A stretch of DNA of 64,000 bases from positions 310,001-374,000 of the forward strand of contig JAHRHY010000009.1 of NCBI GenBank assembly GCA_019671135.1. The letters are read 5' to 3'. The DNA is from Linnemannia hyalina (Eukaryota > Mortierellomycota > Mortierellomycetes > Mortierellales > Mortierellaceae). Each line of letters begins with the position of its first letter. Position 1 is the first letter of the stretch. Below the pieces are notes generated by a model. It saw only the letters and a list, made by a program, of their open reading frames with translations, was not told where the DNA came from and ran no database searches. Position numbers and translations under genes: made by a program. Shown here in pieces: positions 34,535 to 45,120 of the stretch.

Positions 34535-36493
34535 CTAAACATCCTTGCTCTCATCAATCTTCATGGTCTCCATCTCGCGCAAAAACCTATATCATCAGCA
34601 ACAATAAGAAGGAAACCAAAAAGGTAAGCAAAACAAGGTAAAGAACTTGAAACCCTTAAGATCAAGAAATGAACCAGAGGTGACTTACCACTGAACAGCG
34701 ACAAAGAGGGCGACGGCGACGCCGGTGAGGGCAATTACATGTCCGTTGCCGCCAGAGGCAAAGATCAAGAAGCCCAGGGACAAGAACAGGGCCACAAAGA
34801 CGACGTTCAACATCTTGACAAGGCCAGGGTTGACACCCTTCTCAAAGATCGACGAGATCGTGCCTCCAACCATACCCGAGGGTCCATCCCTCTGGACCAT
34901 CTTTGACAACTCTGAATCCTTAGCAGCAGCGACCTTCTCAGAGGTCGATTCCGAAGCTGGAGCAGCAACAACCTCCGAGTTGGTAGTGGTGGCAGCCTTC
35001 TTGGCCTTGCGCTTGGTCAGCTTGGGGGTCGACACCTCTGCAGAGGAGAGAGAGGTCTCCTGCTCCTTATCAGCAGAAACGGCAACAGGGGCAGGAGTGG
35101 AAGCGACAGCAGCAGCAGCTTTCTTGGCCTTCTTGCCTTCCAGACGAGGCGAGTTGGCGGCTGAGGTGTTGTTGGAGTTGGACTTCTTCTTGTTCTTCTT
35201 TCCGCCGAGCTTGGCCTTGGCAGCAGCCTTGGCTAATGCAGCAGCGCGCTCCTCCTGCTCCTGCTCCTGTCTTGACCTCTCCTCCTCCGAAATCTCTTCC
35301 TCGTCGCTATTTTGCTCTGTGATACCATCCTGCTGGAGGACGTAGATGGGCATACTGGTGCTGATCTCGACGGCAGCGGTGGACGACCCTTGGTTGGACG
35401 AACGAGTCTTGCGACCCTTCTTGGCCTTGGACTGCTCCTGCCATTCGTCGATCTCATCCTGATCCTCGACACTGTCGCCCTCAGACTCCTTTGCGTCCTC
35501 CTCTTCGGCGATTTGATCAGCGACCCTCTGTGCTTCTGCTGCAGCTTCGGCCTCCTCAGCAGCATGAGCGGCTTCGATGGCGGCATCCCTCTCTCTCTGA
35601 TCTCGCTGTGCTTGTTCCTGTTCCTGTTGAAGTCTTTGCTGCTCCTTCAATTGGGCGTCCTTCTCCTTGGTTTCTTTCTCCTTCTTCTTCTTGGCATCCT
35701 TCTTTTCCTTTTGTGCAGCAACCTCCATCTCCTTCTCGATATTAGCCTGTGCTTCCTTCTCCTGTTCGCGCTTGAGCTGTTCCTGGAGCTGACGCTGACG
35801 CTCCTGTTCTTGCTTCAATAGTTCCTCCTGGGTATGTTGATCAGCCTCCTTCTGGGCAGCAGCACCAGCAGCAGCGGCGGCGGCGGTAGCGGCCGCCTTC
35901 AGCTTCTCTTCCTGCTTTTCCTGCTCTTCCAGTTCAGCCTGCTCCTGAGCAATCCTCAACTTTTCCTCCTCTTGCTCCTTCTCGATCCGCTCAACAATCT
36001 TGTCAGCATCTTCAGCATCCTCAGTATCTTGGAGCAAATCAAAGTAACTGGAGGTCGAGACACCAATCGAGGCGTTGGGGCGATTGGTCTGGGTATCAGC
36101 GGCGACCTTGCTAGCGCGGGCCATCTGCTTCTTGGAGACCACGGGCTGGAACTCGTCTGTGCCAAAGATCTGCTTCTTTTTCTTCTTGGAGGCCTTTTCG
36201 GTTGTCGTGAACTCATCTGCTACTGGCGCCGGTGCTGGTGTTTTTGTGGAGGATTCTTGTTGTTGTTGTTGTTGTTGTTGTGGGATGATGGTTTCGTCAA
36301 CGGTGGATCTAGGGACGATCTGATCCTCCTGGGCTTGTTGGATGGGGGTGAATCCTTGGCGAGCAGATGAGGATGATGATGGCTTGTCCTTGAGGGAGGA
36401 GGAGGAGGAGGAGGAAGAGACGACCTGCCAGCCATCGTCGTCGTCCTCTACGGTCTCGTGGTATCCGAAGGGTGTGTTCTTGGACGCATCCAT
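34535..36493 (-). CDS. PKR1: Pkr1-domain protein (V-ATPase assembly) with long charged N-terminal extension
   Basis: Predicted 618-residue protein in two exons (36493-34689 and 34586-34535; 102-nt intron with a split Trp codon). The C-terminal region, about residues 537-612, matches the ER membrane factor Pkr1 that helps assemble the V-ATPase Vo sector: an SSIFEKGVNPGL segment, two hydrophobic helices (about 558-580 and 587-603) separated by ASGGNGHVIA, then WFLREMETMK. The last 17 codons, including stop, come from exon 2 and complete the WF..E signature. Yeast Pkr1 is about 120 residues with this domain at its N-terminus; here it sits at the end of roughly 530 residues rich in Glu, Lys, Gln, Ala and Ser, probably coiled coil (about 165-330). 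One continuous exon encodes both parts, so the fusion is not a splicing guess. The start MDASKNTPFGYHET precedes an acidic DGWQVV motif. Confidence 0.86.
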
Positions 36494-37202
36494 TGTCTTT
36501 GTTCTTGTTGTTGTTGGTGTTGTTGGTTGTCGGAGTGGAGAGTGAGCGAGTGGGTTGGTGTGAGTGTAAGTTGGGGATGATGAAGAAAGAGGAGAAAATA
36601 GATGATAGAAACGCGTGCTTTGAAAAAATGGCTTTGTGTGATTTGTGTGCCTGGATACTTGCTTGGCTGTTTGCTGTTGGTTGGTTAATGTGATGGATGT
36701 TTTGCATACCCCCCGTGTCTGCTCTGTTCAAATTGACAGTCACGCTAGAGTCGATATTGGGCCATCGTGTTCAACATGCTACCCTTGTAATCGTGGCAGA
36801 ATAACACGAGGGGGGTGAAGCAGGCACAGTCAGGTATCTGCTTAAACATCGCCATTTGATTCACACCATCGCGTCAGAAAGCATCAAATCAGTTCGGCTC
36901 TATTTTTGGTGGCGTCTGGTCAGTGATAACGTTCGTTGATCTTCAGGAAGGAGGGGGGTTGAGAACTGGACGGGACAGACCCAAGCTCGTCTCATCTCCT
37001 ATCAATGATGACCTTGACGAAGATATACCCTAGACCCTGGTGTTGCCTTTTCTTCAATGACCTTCTTATGACCGTCTGTGCCCTATCGTATCTAATTATA
37101 TACTCTTTGCTGTTTGCTTATGGCTTCAAGAGTTTCTTCCTTTTTCGATACCGCCTTCTTCCCCAGCACTCCAACTTCATTCGCAAAACAAAAATAAAAA
37201 AA
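36494..37202. other. intergenic region between PKR1 gene and CAP remnant A
   Basis: About 700 bp containing the PKR1 promoter side, with Thr/Ser-codon-like low-complexity sequence near 36495-36560. No gene or defined site recognised. Confidence 0.4.
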
Positions 37203-37890
37203 ACGAAGATCGCGCCATTCTTCTCGTCATCTTGGCCTACCTGACCAACCCCGCCCCATCAGCAGCCGGCGTAATCGACCAAGTAACTGTTATAGCAGCA
37301 ATGAATACCAACCATGCAAAACGCGCGCCAGACCTGTGCTGTGGAGTGCATCCCTGTACGCTGACACCTTGAAGTACGCAAGTGCGTGGAAGTTTGCCCA
37401 CTTTAATGCTCAGTCAAAGGTTAAAGACAATTCCGGCCATATATTTCCTGTTTCGCCATTCCTTTAACTATGCATGAGTTGTATTCGTCTGCCAGCAGTC
37501 TAGTTTTTCATTTTACTTGGAAAACAAAACAAACTAGTATGGCGAGACCTTGAATACTACTGACAAACCTAACGACGGCATCGCCGAGGCAATTAACTCA
37601 TGAATATGGGAGTCCTCCAAGTACAACTGCAAGCAGCCTGGTTATTCTGCTGCGATAGGCTCTTACAAGCACTTTCGATGGAAAACAAAGGGTGAAATGA
37701 ACCCTCCTCCTACGTATGAAAACTTAGCTGACATTAACCCCCTTCCTACTTTTTCGTAGACGACTTCATGCAGGTTGTGCGGAAGAGCACGATACAGGCG
37801 ACTTGCGTCGAGGCAACATGCACAAATGGGACGATCGATAAAACATGACCTGTCATTTTTGTCGCCTCGCACACGGAGTGTACCATCTTC
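37203..37890 (+). pseudogene. decayed CAP/PR-1 gene, copy A
   Basis: Translated pieces follow the order of the intact CAP gene at 39953, but in shifted frames. The start is ACGAAG where the intact copy has ATGAAG. A signal-peptide-like LLVILAYLTN stretch follows after a one-base shift, then VIAAMNTNHAKRAPDL, then in another frame SASLYADTLKYASAWKFAHF. Further on come GETLNTTDKPNDGIAEAINS ended by a stop, then DDFMQVVRKSTIQATCVEAT and a further stop after TIDKT. The intact gene reads GENFYATTV, FTQVVWKSSTQVACAQAE at the same places. The loss of start, at least two frameshifts and several in-frame stops mark it as a pseudogene. Intron positions appear preserved. The 3' limit is approximate. Confidence 0.8.
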
Positions 37891-38263
37891 TTCAACAGCG
37901 ACTTCTTTTTTGTGTACTCTCCTCTTGTAGCCCCTCCCCCTTGGTCTTTCGCTTGCCCGCCCTCTTGATAGACTCCTTTTCTTACACTTTCCTTTGCAAA
38001 TCTTCTTGCCACCATTACCTCTCAATGGCCTCCTAATCCTTTCCGCCCCAATCTCCTTTCATTTACATTCAATAAACACCTACCTTTAGTGACGCTATCC
38101 TCTCAGTAACCTCCTGATATTTTTATGCGTATTCTTGAACCCCAAAATTCGACTCACACATCACCACCTCTCTCTCACTCTTCATCACCACTCACTCATT
38201 CGTCCACTCTGCACACGGAATACACTCCCAATCCCTTCCTCACCAACCTCAAAAGGCACAACC
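37891..38263 (+). other. leader region before CAP remnant B
   Basis: C/A- and C/T-rich sequence resembling a 5' leader, ending CAACC just before the ATG of copy B. This suggests copy B kept its promoter after losing its reading frame. Confidence 0.4.
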
Positions 38264-39098
38264 ATGAAGGTCGCAGCCATTGCCTTCGCCTCTGTCGCTT
38301 ACTTGGCCAGTCTCATTCCCCGCCGATGCCGATGCCTTTTCGGACCAAGTTCTCGCAGCCCATAACTCTGTTCGAGCACAATATGGAGCCAGACCTCAGA
38401 CACGGAGTGGTGATCTCTGCGCTAGTGCCTTACAGCACGTCCAGGCTTGCAGATTCGCTCACCCCTTAGGGACGGTAAGGCCAGGATCTTTTGTTCAACC
38501 CTTTCTTTCTTTGTCTTTCAATTCTCTACCTCCAGCCATGTCTCTCTTTACAGCTACTATCATTGGTCTTCTCTTTGATGGCAGACGGTATCCTTTCGAT
38601 AAGTCGCGCTCCTCCTTTTTTGTGGTTGTCCTATTCTTCCGTTACCGTTCTCTTGGGATGAATAACAACAATATCAAAACGGCGAGAACCTCTACGTGAG
38701 TGGAGATCCCAACTCCATGGTCGCGCAGGCAATCGACGCGTGGATGGCCGAATCGCGCGATTACGACTACAACAAGCCAGAATCATCCTCCCAAGCTGAG
38801 AATCTACAACGATTGTAACTCATGAACCTTGAAAAGACGTGTTTGTAATCTTAATTTGATGTGAACTCAGCACTCACACTACCCCCTTTTTTCCATTCAC
38901 CATTTACCATGTGCCACTTACCGATCTTTTTTTATATCGGATTGATTCGCGTAGGTGGTCTGGGAAGCCACGATACTGGTGGTATGCGTTCAAGCGAAAA
39001 ATGGAGCAGAAACCATCCTTGCTCAGCTACCGTCTGTCGACACGGTTCTCCCAAAAATGTTATAGGTGGATTCCAGGAGAATGTTGGTCATGTTTAGA
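38264..39098 (+). pseudogene. decayed CAP/PR-1 gene, copy B
   Basis: The ATG and signal-peptide start MKVAAIAFASVAYLASL are intact, close to the MKITAAVIASVAYLTSQ of the working copy. A frameshift after this leads to a stop; the shifted frame continues FSDQVLAAHNSVRAQYGARP and LCASALQHVQACRFAHPLG. A second exon-like piece reads NGENLYVSGDPNSMVAQAID and ends in a stop after ENLQRL. A third reads VVWEATILVVCVQAKNGAET and QENVG, equivalent to the TQVVWKSSTQVACAQAE and QNVG of the intact gene. Exon order and spacing are retained, but the reading frame is broken at least twice. It is younger than copy A, judging by the clearer match. Confidence 0.83.
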
Positions 39099-39951
39099 AA
39101 TCGTCTTGACCTTCTAGTCTCCTCACCGGCGATTTTCTTCGTCGTCGTCGCTGTGTGTGTGTTTTTTTTTGTTTACTTTTCGCCTCTAAACTCACGCCCT
39201 TTTCTCTCGCAAAAAAAAAAAGAAAAAAAGAAGTGCACAAGCATACTCAGAAATGGTCCATGCGACGGTAACGCCTGAACTATCCTCTACATGTGTGACA
39301 AGGGTAAGAACTTGCTTTAAAACGAATAAAAGAAAAAAAATGTGTGAAACCTGGAGGATTTTCCCATCACGCGTTCTCATAGTGCACCTTTTCGTCCATT
39401 ATTATTCTTTTGCAAGCAAGGCTCACTCCTGGCGACTTTGGAAACGCTCGTCCATGGTGGCCAAGAGTAGTAGACATTCATGCGCATAAACCCCAAAACA
39501 AAAATAAACACGCAGAACTATTTGTACTCCTCTGCCGGAAAACTCAGACCCAGATCGTTCAAAAAACGAAAGAAAGTGACCCTGTTCGATCTACGTTACA
39601 CGTTCCACAACCACTACTTATCCCTCTCGGGCACTCCCCAGATCTAGGCTCGACTGCATTGGAGTTTTTTTCGGTCTCAAAGGCACAGTTCATCGATGGA
39701 CAACGGCTTACGCCAACCATTGGGGTATACATCCTATCTCCGCGGGAAAAAACATCGGACCTTACCGGGGATGAACCTCTTCTCTCTTTCTTATTTTCAT
39801 GCTGAATGTTACATGGAATTGAAAGAGCGACCTGCGCGCATCTTCAATTTGTATAAAAAGGAATCCCCCCCCCCCCCTTCCTTCAGTAACCTCCTTCTTT
39901 CCAACCACACTCTCTCAACCTTCTCCAAAGAGACCAACCATCCAAGCAAGA
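39099..39951. other. interval between CAP remnant B and the intact CAP gene
   Basis: About 850 bp without a recognisable gene. Open frames of up to 131 codons exist but match nothing I know. The last 100 bases carry the TATA box and a poly-C/CT-rich leader of the intact CAP gene. Confidence 0.5.
39852..39859 (+). promoter_or_regulatory. TATA box of intact CAP gene
   Basis: TATAAAAA lies 94 bp upstream of the start codon, followed by a run of C and a C/T-rich leader. It is the clearest TATA element in the window and fits a strongly regulated secreted-protein gene. Confidence 0.65.
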
Positions 39952-39952
39952 A

Positions 39953-40743
39953 ATGAAGATCACAGCCGCCGTCATCGCCTCCGTGGCTTACCTTACTAGC
40001 CAGGTGGCAGCCGCTCCCTATTCGTTCGGCCAAACGCCCATGACTACAACAGATGTCTACTCGGATTCCGTGCTTGCCATCCACAACAGTCATCGAACCC
40101 AATATGGCGCCAAGTCGTTGACATGGAGCCCCGAGCTGTACACCAGTGCGCTGCAGTATGCCAAGCTGTGCAAGTTCGCCTCCAGTGATTCTCGTGGAAA
40201 GGTACAGTACTGTCAGGTTGATATTCGTTTTTTTTTTTCTTTGTCCCCCGCTGCGCTGTCACGTCACATGTGCTGCATCGCATAGCATTGCTTTGTTGGT
40301 TCCTGACCAGTTTTTTTTACCTCGCTTACGCGTTTTGACATATAGTACGGTGAGAACTTTTACGCAACGACGGTGCGTGGCACCAATGTCGCTCAAGCGG
40401 TCAACTCCTGGATGGCTCAAGCACCCAACTACAACTACAACAACCCCGTCTTTACTCCTAACGCAGGTAAATGCTCCAATTAGTACAAGTCGTCGGCGCG
40501 ACACCCTCCTGTCGAGATGTGAAAAATATATAGTTGACTCACACGTTATTTTTCTTTACTTTGTTGTCAGGTGGATTCACACAGGTTGTGTGGAAGAGCT
40601 CAACGCAGGTGGCATGCGCCCAGGCCGAGTGCGCTGCCGGGACGATTTACAACCAGAAGTCGACTATCACTGTCTGTCGTTATTCTCCACCTGGCAATAT
40701 GCAAGGAAAATTTGCCCAGAACGTTGGTCGTCGTGTCGCCTAG
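39953..40743 (+). CDS. secreted CAP/PR-1 (SCP/TAPS) domain protein
   Basis: Predicted 180-residue secreted protein in three exons (39953-40201, 40346-40466, 40571-40743; introns 144 and 104 nt). A signal peptide MKITAAVIASVAYLTSQVAA is followed by the CAP domain: VLAIHNSHRTQYG with His44-Asn45, the YGENFY motif with Glu86, and FTQVVWKSSTQVACAQAE, ending with VCRYSPPGNMQGKFAQNVG. Relatives such as yeast Pry proteins bind sterols or fatty acids outside the cell; plant PR-1 and many fungal members act at host or cell-wall interfaces. In the usual GHFTQVVW motif the His is Gly here (Gly125), so the conserved cavity tetrad is incomplete. It is the last and only intact member of a three-copy tandem array. 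Confidence 0.93.
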
Positions 40744-41544
40744 ATCCCTTTCATCAGGAGGAAAGCTCCGCCATGAACTCAATTGGCACAGCCATTCTCC
40801 ATGTCATGGCTCTTTGGTTCCATTCAGTTTGAATTAAAAAAAGGAGAGGAAGCTAATTGCATTCCTGATACAAGTATATTTTGGGGAGGGGGCTCAAAAG
40901 GAGAACAAAAAATGAAAGTGTGCGTCCGCACACTGCAAAAGATGGCGAGCTTTACCAGAACTTCGGGACATTTGTGTAGACATGTTTGTGACAAATGCGC
41001 CGCGTCTCTGTTCCCTAGATTTGTGCTCTCTTTTTTTATTTTTTTTGTTGTCATATCCTTTCTTCATAAGCAAGTAATAATGGATTGAAAACATAGGCCA
41101 TTACACAAGCAAGACCCTATATTTGCTTGTTATGGGAGGTGAAACTTCAATGCGTGTGTTAAGGTATGAGCAATGGCCTGAATTAGTTGCCAGGAACGAC
41201 GCTCGGGTCTTGTCCATTTGGGTTTAGGCGTTTTTCATTCACCGCGCCCATAAAAAAACGTTGGCGGGGGTCCGGAAGTGCCGAATGGGTGTTTGTTCAA
41301 CTTAGAGACAGCCTGAGCCACTCTCGGCATTTTTCCTCTCGGATTTTTTCATTCTCTGTTCTTCTCGGCATTTTTGTTTCCATTCTCTTTCTTTCTACTT
41401 TTCCACCCTCGTCAATTCTCTTCTTCTCACCATACATTCGCAGCTCCTTTTCTCAGCCATACCCTCACACGCGACAACTCGAGTCGTCCACTACCAGCCC
41501 ACCTCACTCACACCACACCTACGCACATTTCGCAGCAAGCAACC
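40744..41544. other. interval between CAP and cytochrome c genes
   Basis: About 800 bp. A CATAAAAAAA stretch near 41249 and a C/T-rich leader (41330-41540) precede the cytochrome c start. No gene is recognised in the first 450 bp. Confidence 0.5.
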
Positions 41545-41862
41545 ATGGCACCAGGAGATTCAATCACTGGGGCGAGGCTTTTCATGGCGCGCTGCAACCA
41601 ATGCCACACCATCAGCGCAGGCGGGATACACAAGGCCGGACCGAACCTGCACGGCGTCTTCGGTCGTCAAGCCGGCACGCAACCCTTTTATTTCTACTCT
41701 CAGGCACACACAAATAGGAATGTGGTCTGGACGGAGGAGAACCTGAACAAGTATCTCGAGAACCCCAAGGCATTTGTACCGGGAACCAAGAAATCGTTTC
41801 CGGGTCTCAAGAACCCCCAGGACCGGAAGGATGTCATTGCCTTCCTTAAGGAGGCTCGTTAG
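41545..41862 (+). CDS. cytochrome c, divergent: Met80 ligand position is Lys
   Basis: Intronless 105-residue mitochondrial-type cytochrome c, the mobile carrier between complexes III and IV. The haem attachment site CNQCH is at residues 17-21, followed by GGIHKAGPNLHGVFGR, the conserved Trp62 (VVWTEE) and the LENPKAFVPGTK segment. Length and layout are those of ordinary class I cytochrome c. The methionine that supplies the sixth iron ligand in PGTKM is Lys83 here (PGTKKSFPGLK, codon AAA). ATG to AAA needs two base changes, so a single read error does not explain it. Lysine can ligate haem iron, as in the alkaline form of cytochrome c, so the protein may be a low-potential paralogue or a peroxidase-like form; this is inference. 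A normal copy is probably elsewhere. The start ATGGCACCAGGAG follows a C/T-rich leader. Confidence 0.92.
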   Translation: MAPGDSITGARLFMARCNQCHTISAGGIHKAGPNLHGVFGRQAGTQPFYFYSQAHTNRNVVWTEENLNKYLENPKAFVPGTKKSFPGLKNPQDRKDVIAFLKEAR

Positions 41863-42848
41863 TCCGAACACTTTTGTGTTTTCATGTTCTTTTTCTTCTT
41901 CCTCGCGTCAATCTGACCTGGCGGGTACTTGCCGCCCGTTTTGTTAATAGTATCTATCATGCCCCTCTGTTTTCTTTACCACAACATTTTTCATACCAAC
42001 CAACAGAATAAACGAATCCACACCCTTGTACATGCATGCATCCACGGCTTTTTTTTCCGAGTCTGCCTGTCGAATGTGACTGCTTCGTCAGGAGGGGCGA
42101 GAACCATCCCCTCCCCTCTGCCTATGCCGCTCCGCTCCCCTGACAACGTGGCGGTTTTTTTACTCGACTTCAAATGGGACCAGTTTCTCACCTAGACAGG
42201 ACTCGTCAGTTCTCTGATACACACCCTTTTGCAAATACTAGATGGCCAACCTTATTTCGAACGACGACGGCCCATTTCTAGCTATCCTCAACATCATTAG
42301 CGACCAGTGAGAGGGATGGCGAAGGACGAAGGATTAAGAATATCTGACACGCTGTTGGACTATTCAAGGACAGTTCATGTCTGTCTGTTTGATATCTCAG
42401 GTAAGAACAGCTTACAGCGCTCTGCCTTACTGTATCCAAGTGCCCTCAAACTTACCTAATCTGGTTTGCTGACTGGCGAATACAGTAGTTAATGTCTGAC
42501 TAAATGGTATGTTGTGGCTGATAAAAAGTGTACCAGCCATTTTGAGTTATGTTTGTCCTCCTCCCATCTCACAAAAAGTATATCTCACTTTAAAAAGGGC
42601 ACGATTCTTGTTCTTACTCACATTCTCCCTGCCCTTCTTCTCTTCTTTTCCTTCCCGCCTTTCGTTCTTCTTTTTCTCACTCTTGCCCCTCTTCTTCTTT
42701 TCTTTGCCCTTTCCTCGTCTCGCATAAGACACCAAGAAACACTCTCACCCCCGTCCTCCCTCTCTTCTCGGCCAACAACACCCTTACCCTAACCCTGACA
42801 CGCACCCTTACTCGGACCTGTGACTGACCCCCGTGAGAGAAAGGCGAG
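41863..42848. other. interval between cytochrome c and LtrA-type genes
   Basis: About 1 kb. It contains an AATAAA at 42007-42012, 144 nt after the cytochrome c stop, and a C/T-rich leader at 42590-42725 before the next gene. At 42781-42798 the sequence reads CCCTTACCCTAACCCTGA, about two and a half telomere-like units, 50 bp before the LtrA start. No other gene is seen. Confidence 0.5.
42007..42012 (+). terminator. likely polyadenylation signal of cytochrome c gene
   Basis: AATAAA hexamer 144 nt downstream of the stop codon; assigned by motif and position only. Confidence 0.45.
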
Positions 42849-45044
42849 ATGAACACTGCACCACCTTCTGGCAACACGGGAACCGCTGACCAGGTCCTCC
42901 CTTCCCAACAGCAACAACAACAACCACATCGTCATCACCATAATGCCATCGACGATATGCTGAACGACGAGGCCGTCGAGGAGGCCGACCAGGCCATCGA
43001 ACGTGGCGAAGAGGCCGACAGCAAGCATCGCCTCGGATTGGAGGACTCCCAAAACGTCCTCACCAACCGTGCGAACAGCAGCTATGCCGATAGCTTGGGA
43101 CTGGATCACACCAACACACTTTCCAACCCTCCTTCGTACGACCAGACGTTTGGAAATCGGTTGAGGTGCCACGGCAAGATCATGCGGCACCATGGGAACA
43201 ACAAGGTCACCAACGTCGAACTCTTCTTCGATCTCGTCTTTGTTTACGCAAGTACGTTATTATTCGTCCTCCCTTTCCCGCTTATGCATCTGTTATGTTG
43301 TTGTAGTTTTTGCGCACCTGTCTCCGTGCATTGCAGTTGTACTTGCATCCACTGCTGCTGCTGTGGTGGGTTGGCTAAAGTGAAACATGAATAACCCAAT
43401 TGGAGTGGGTATCGGCAGTTATTCTTCACATACTGACTCTTTTTTTCATTCTCCAACAGTCAGCGCGATCTCTGAGGCAATGGTTGAGCACCTCACCTGG
43501 CAAGTCGTCCTCCAGTCATTGCTCATCACCCTCGCTGTCTGGGTAAGTTTTTTTTTTCTTTCTTGTATTCTTCTCTCCCTCATCCTTTCATCTTTTTGCC
43601 TTTTTCTTGGTGCTCGATTGCGCCCCTTCCCTCCCTTGCCTGCATGAGATTTATTTTTCTGTTGTTTATTTTTTTTGGACGGTGATAACGGTGGACTAAC
43701 ATGTGGATGGCTTCCATTTTTGTTTATTCGGTATAGTGGGCCTGGGTCTTCAGCGCTTGGGTCTTCAACTGGTAACGTACCGGGGGAACAAGCAGGTCGT
43801 AGCTTGCAAAAATGAGTTACCAGATATCCATCCATGGTCTCTAACCCCCTTTCCTCCCATACCAAAACAAAAAAAAAAACAGGTTCAACCCTGACTCGTA
43901 CCTTGTCCGTCTTCTCCTGCTGTCCTTGATGTTGGTCAACCTGATCATGTCTGCCGCCATCCACGGTGCATTTGGTGACCAGAGTCTCCTATTCGCAGGA
44001 ATGTATGTCTTGATCCAAGTCGGACGCAACCTCGCCGCCGTGGTCGCGTTGCATAAACACAAGCTGCAAAAAAACTTTATACGGATGACGTTCTGGTTCG
44101 TCCTCACGGGAATCCTTTGGATTGTTGGAGGAGCGATTGGAGGAATCACCAGGAATGTCCTCTGGACGGTCGCGATTGTGTTTGAGTATATTTCTGCGGC
44201 TGCGGGGTTCTATACCCCTGGTCTTGGCCGCTCTATGACCACCGACTGGGAGATCCATGGAGGACACCTTGCTGGTAAGTTTTTCTTTTTTCTTGATGAT
44301 TTGTGTGAGCAAACAAAGTGTGGGAGAAGATATGAAAAGTATAATGGTGCGCGCACATGTAATACGAGTACCTTTATTTAAGCATCCGTGTCTGTACACA
44401 CTCTTACTCTTCTTCATCTTCTTGGATACCTAGAACGTTGCTCGTTGTTCATTATCATTGCGTTGGGAGAGTCGATCGTCGTGACAGGAGAGGCATTCAG
44501 AGAACACATCCACGATCCAGCAGTCGTCGGGATGTTTATTGTCTCGTTCTTGGGCGCCGCAGCCATGTGGTGGATCTACTTCCACACCGCATCCGACGAA
44601 GCCATCAACTACATCGAGCAATCCAACGACCCCGGTAAGATGGGCCGTATCGCCTACACCTACATCCACGCACTTATGGTCATCGGAATCATCTGGTGCG
44701 CGGTCGCCGACAGAATCAGTATGGAAGCACCCTACGAAATCCCGCATCACGAGGACGAGCATGGATCCGGGATGATCAAGGTTGCAGTCATGATTGGTGG
44801 ACCCGCCCTGTTTGTGTTGGGTCATGCGTTGTTCCGTCGGGCGTTTTGTTCAAGACTTTCGTGGGCTCATTGGGTCACCATTGCGGCTTTTATTTGCGCG
44901 ACGCCGATTGGTATTTTCTGTCCGCTCTGGGCGACTGCGCTGACGACGACGACGATCTTGTTGTTGTTGGCCGGGTATGAGTCGTTCTTTAGATCTAAGA
45001 TCCTGCCTGCTGTTTCACTCCAACAGGTCCATGGGGAGGTGTAA
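42849..45044 (+). CDS. LtrA-family (low temperature requirement A) membrane protein
   Basis: Predicted 507-residue polytopic membrane protein in five exons: 42849-43251, 43460-43542, 43737-43771, 43883-44274 and 44434-45044, with introns of 208, 194, 111 and 159 nt. The 35-nt third exon is needed to join AVW to FNWFNPDSYL. Residues 1-115 are hydrophilic and Gln/Glu/Asp-rich. The LtrA signatures follow: VELFFDLVFVYAIS across the first junction (about 123-136) and ERCSLFIIIALGESIVVTGE (about 305-324). About ten hydrophobic helices run to the C-terminus, with an acidic/His loop HHEDEHGSG. LtrA was named from a Listeria mutant that grows poorly in the cold; its molecular role is unknown. The family is scattered in bacteria and fungi, which makes old gene transfer possible, but codon use and introns here are native-looking. 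Confidence 0.9.
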
Positions 45045-45120
45045 CATCTTCTTTTGTTGTACCTTGCCTTTTATTCTCCTTCTCTTTTTCTTTTCCTCCA
45101 TTCATTATTTATCCAAAAGT

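Noticed and set aside
39410..39805. 131-codon frame between CAP remnant B and the intact CAP gene, considered as a fourth CAP remnant
   Set aside because: None of the CAP landmarks (HN, GEN, TQVVW, QNVG) appear in any frame.
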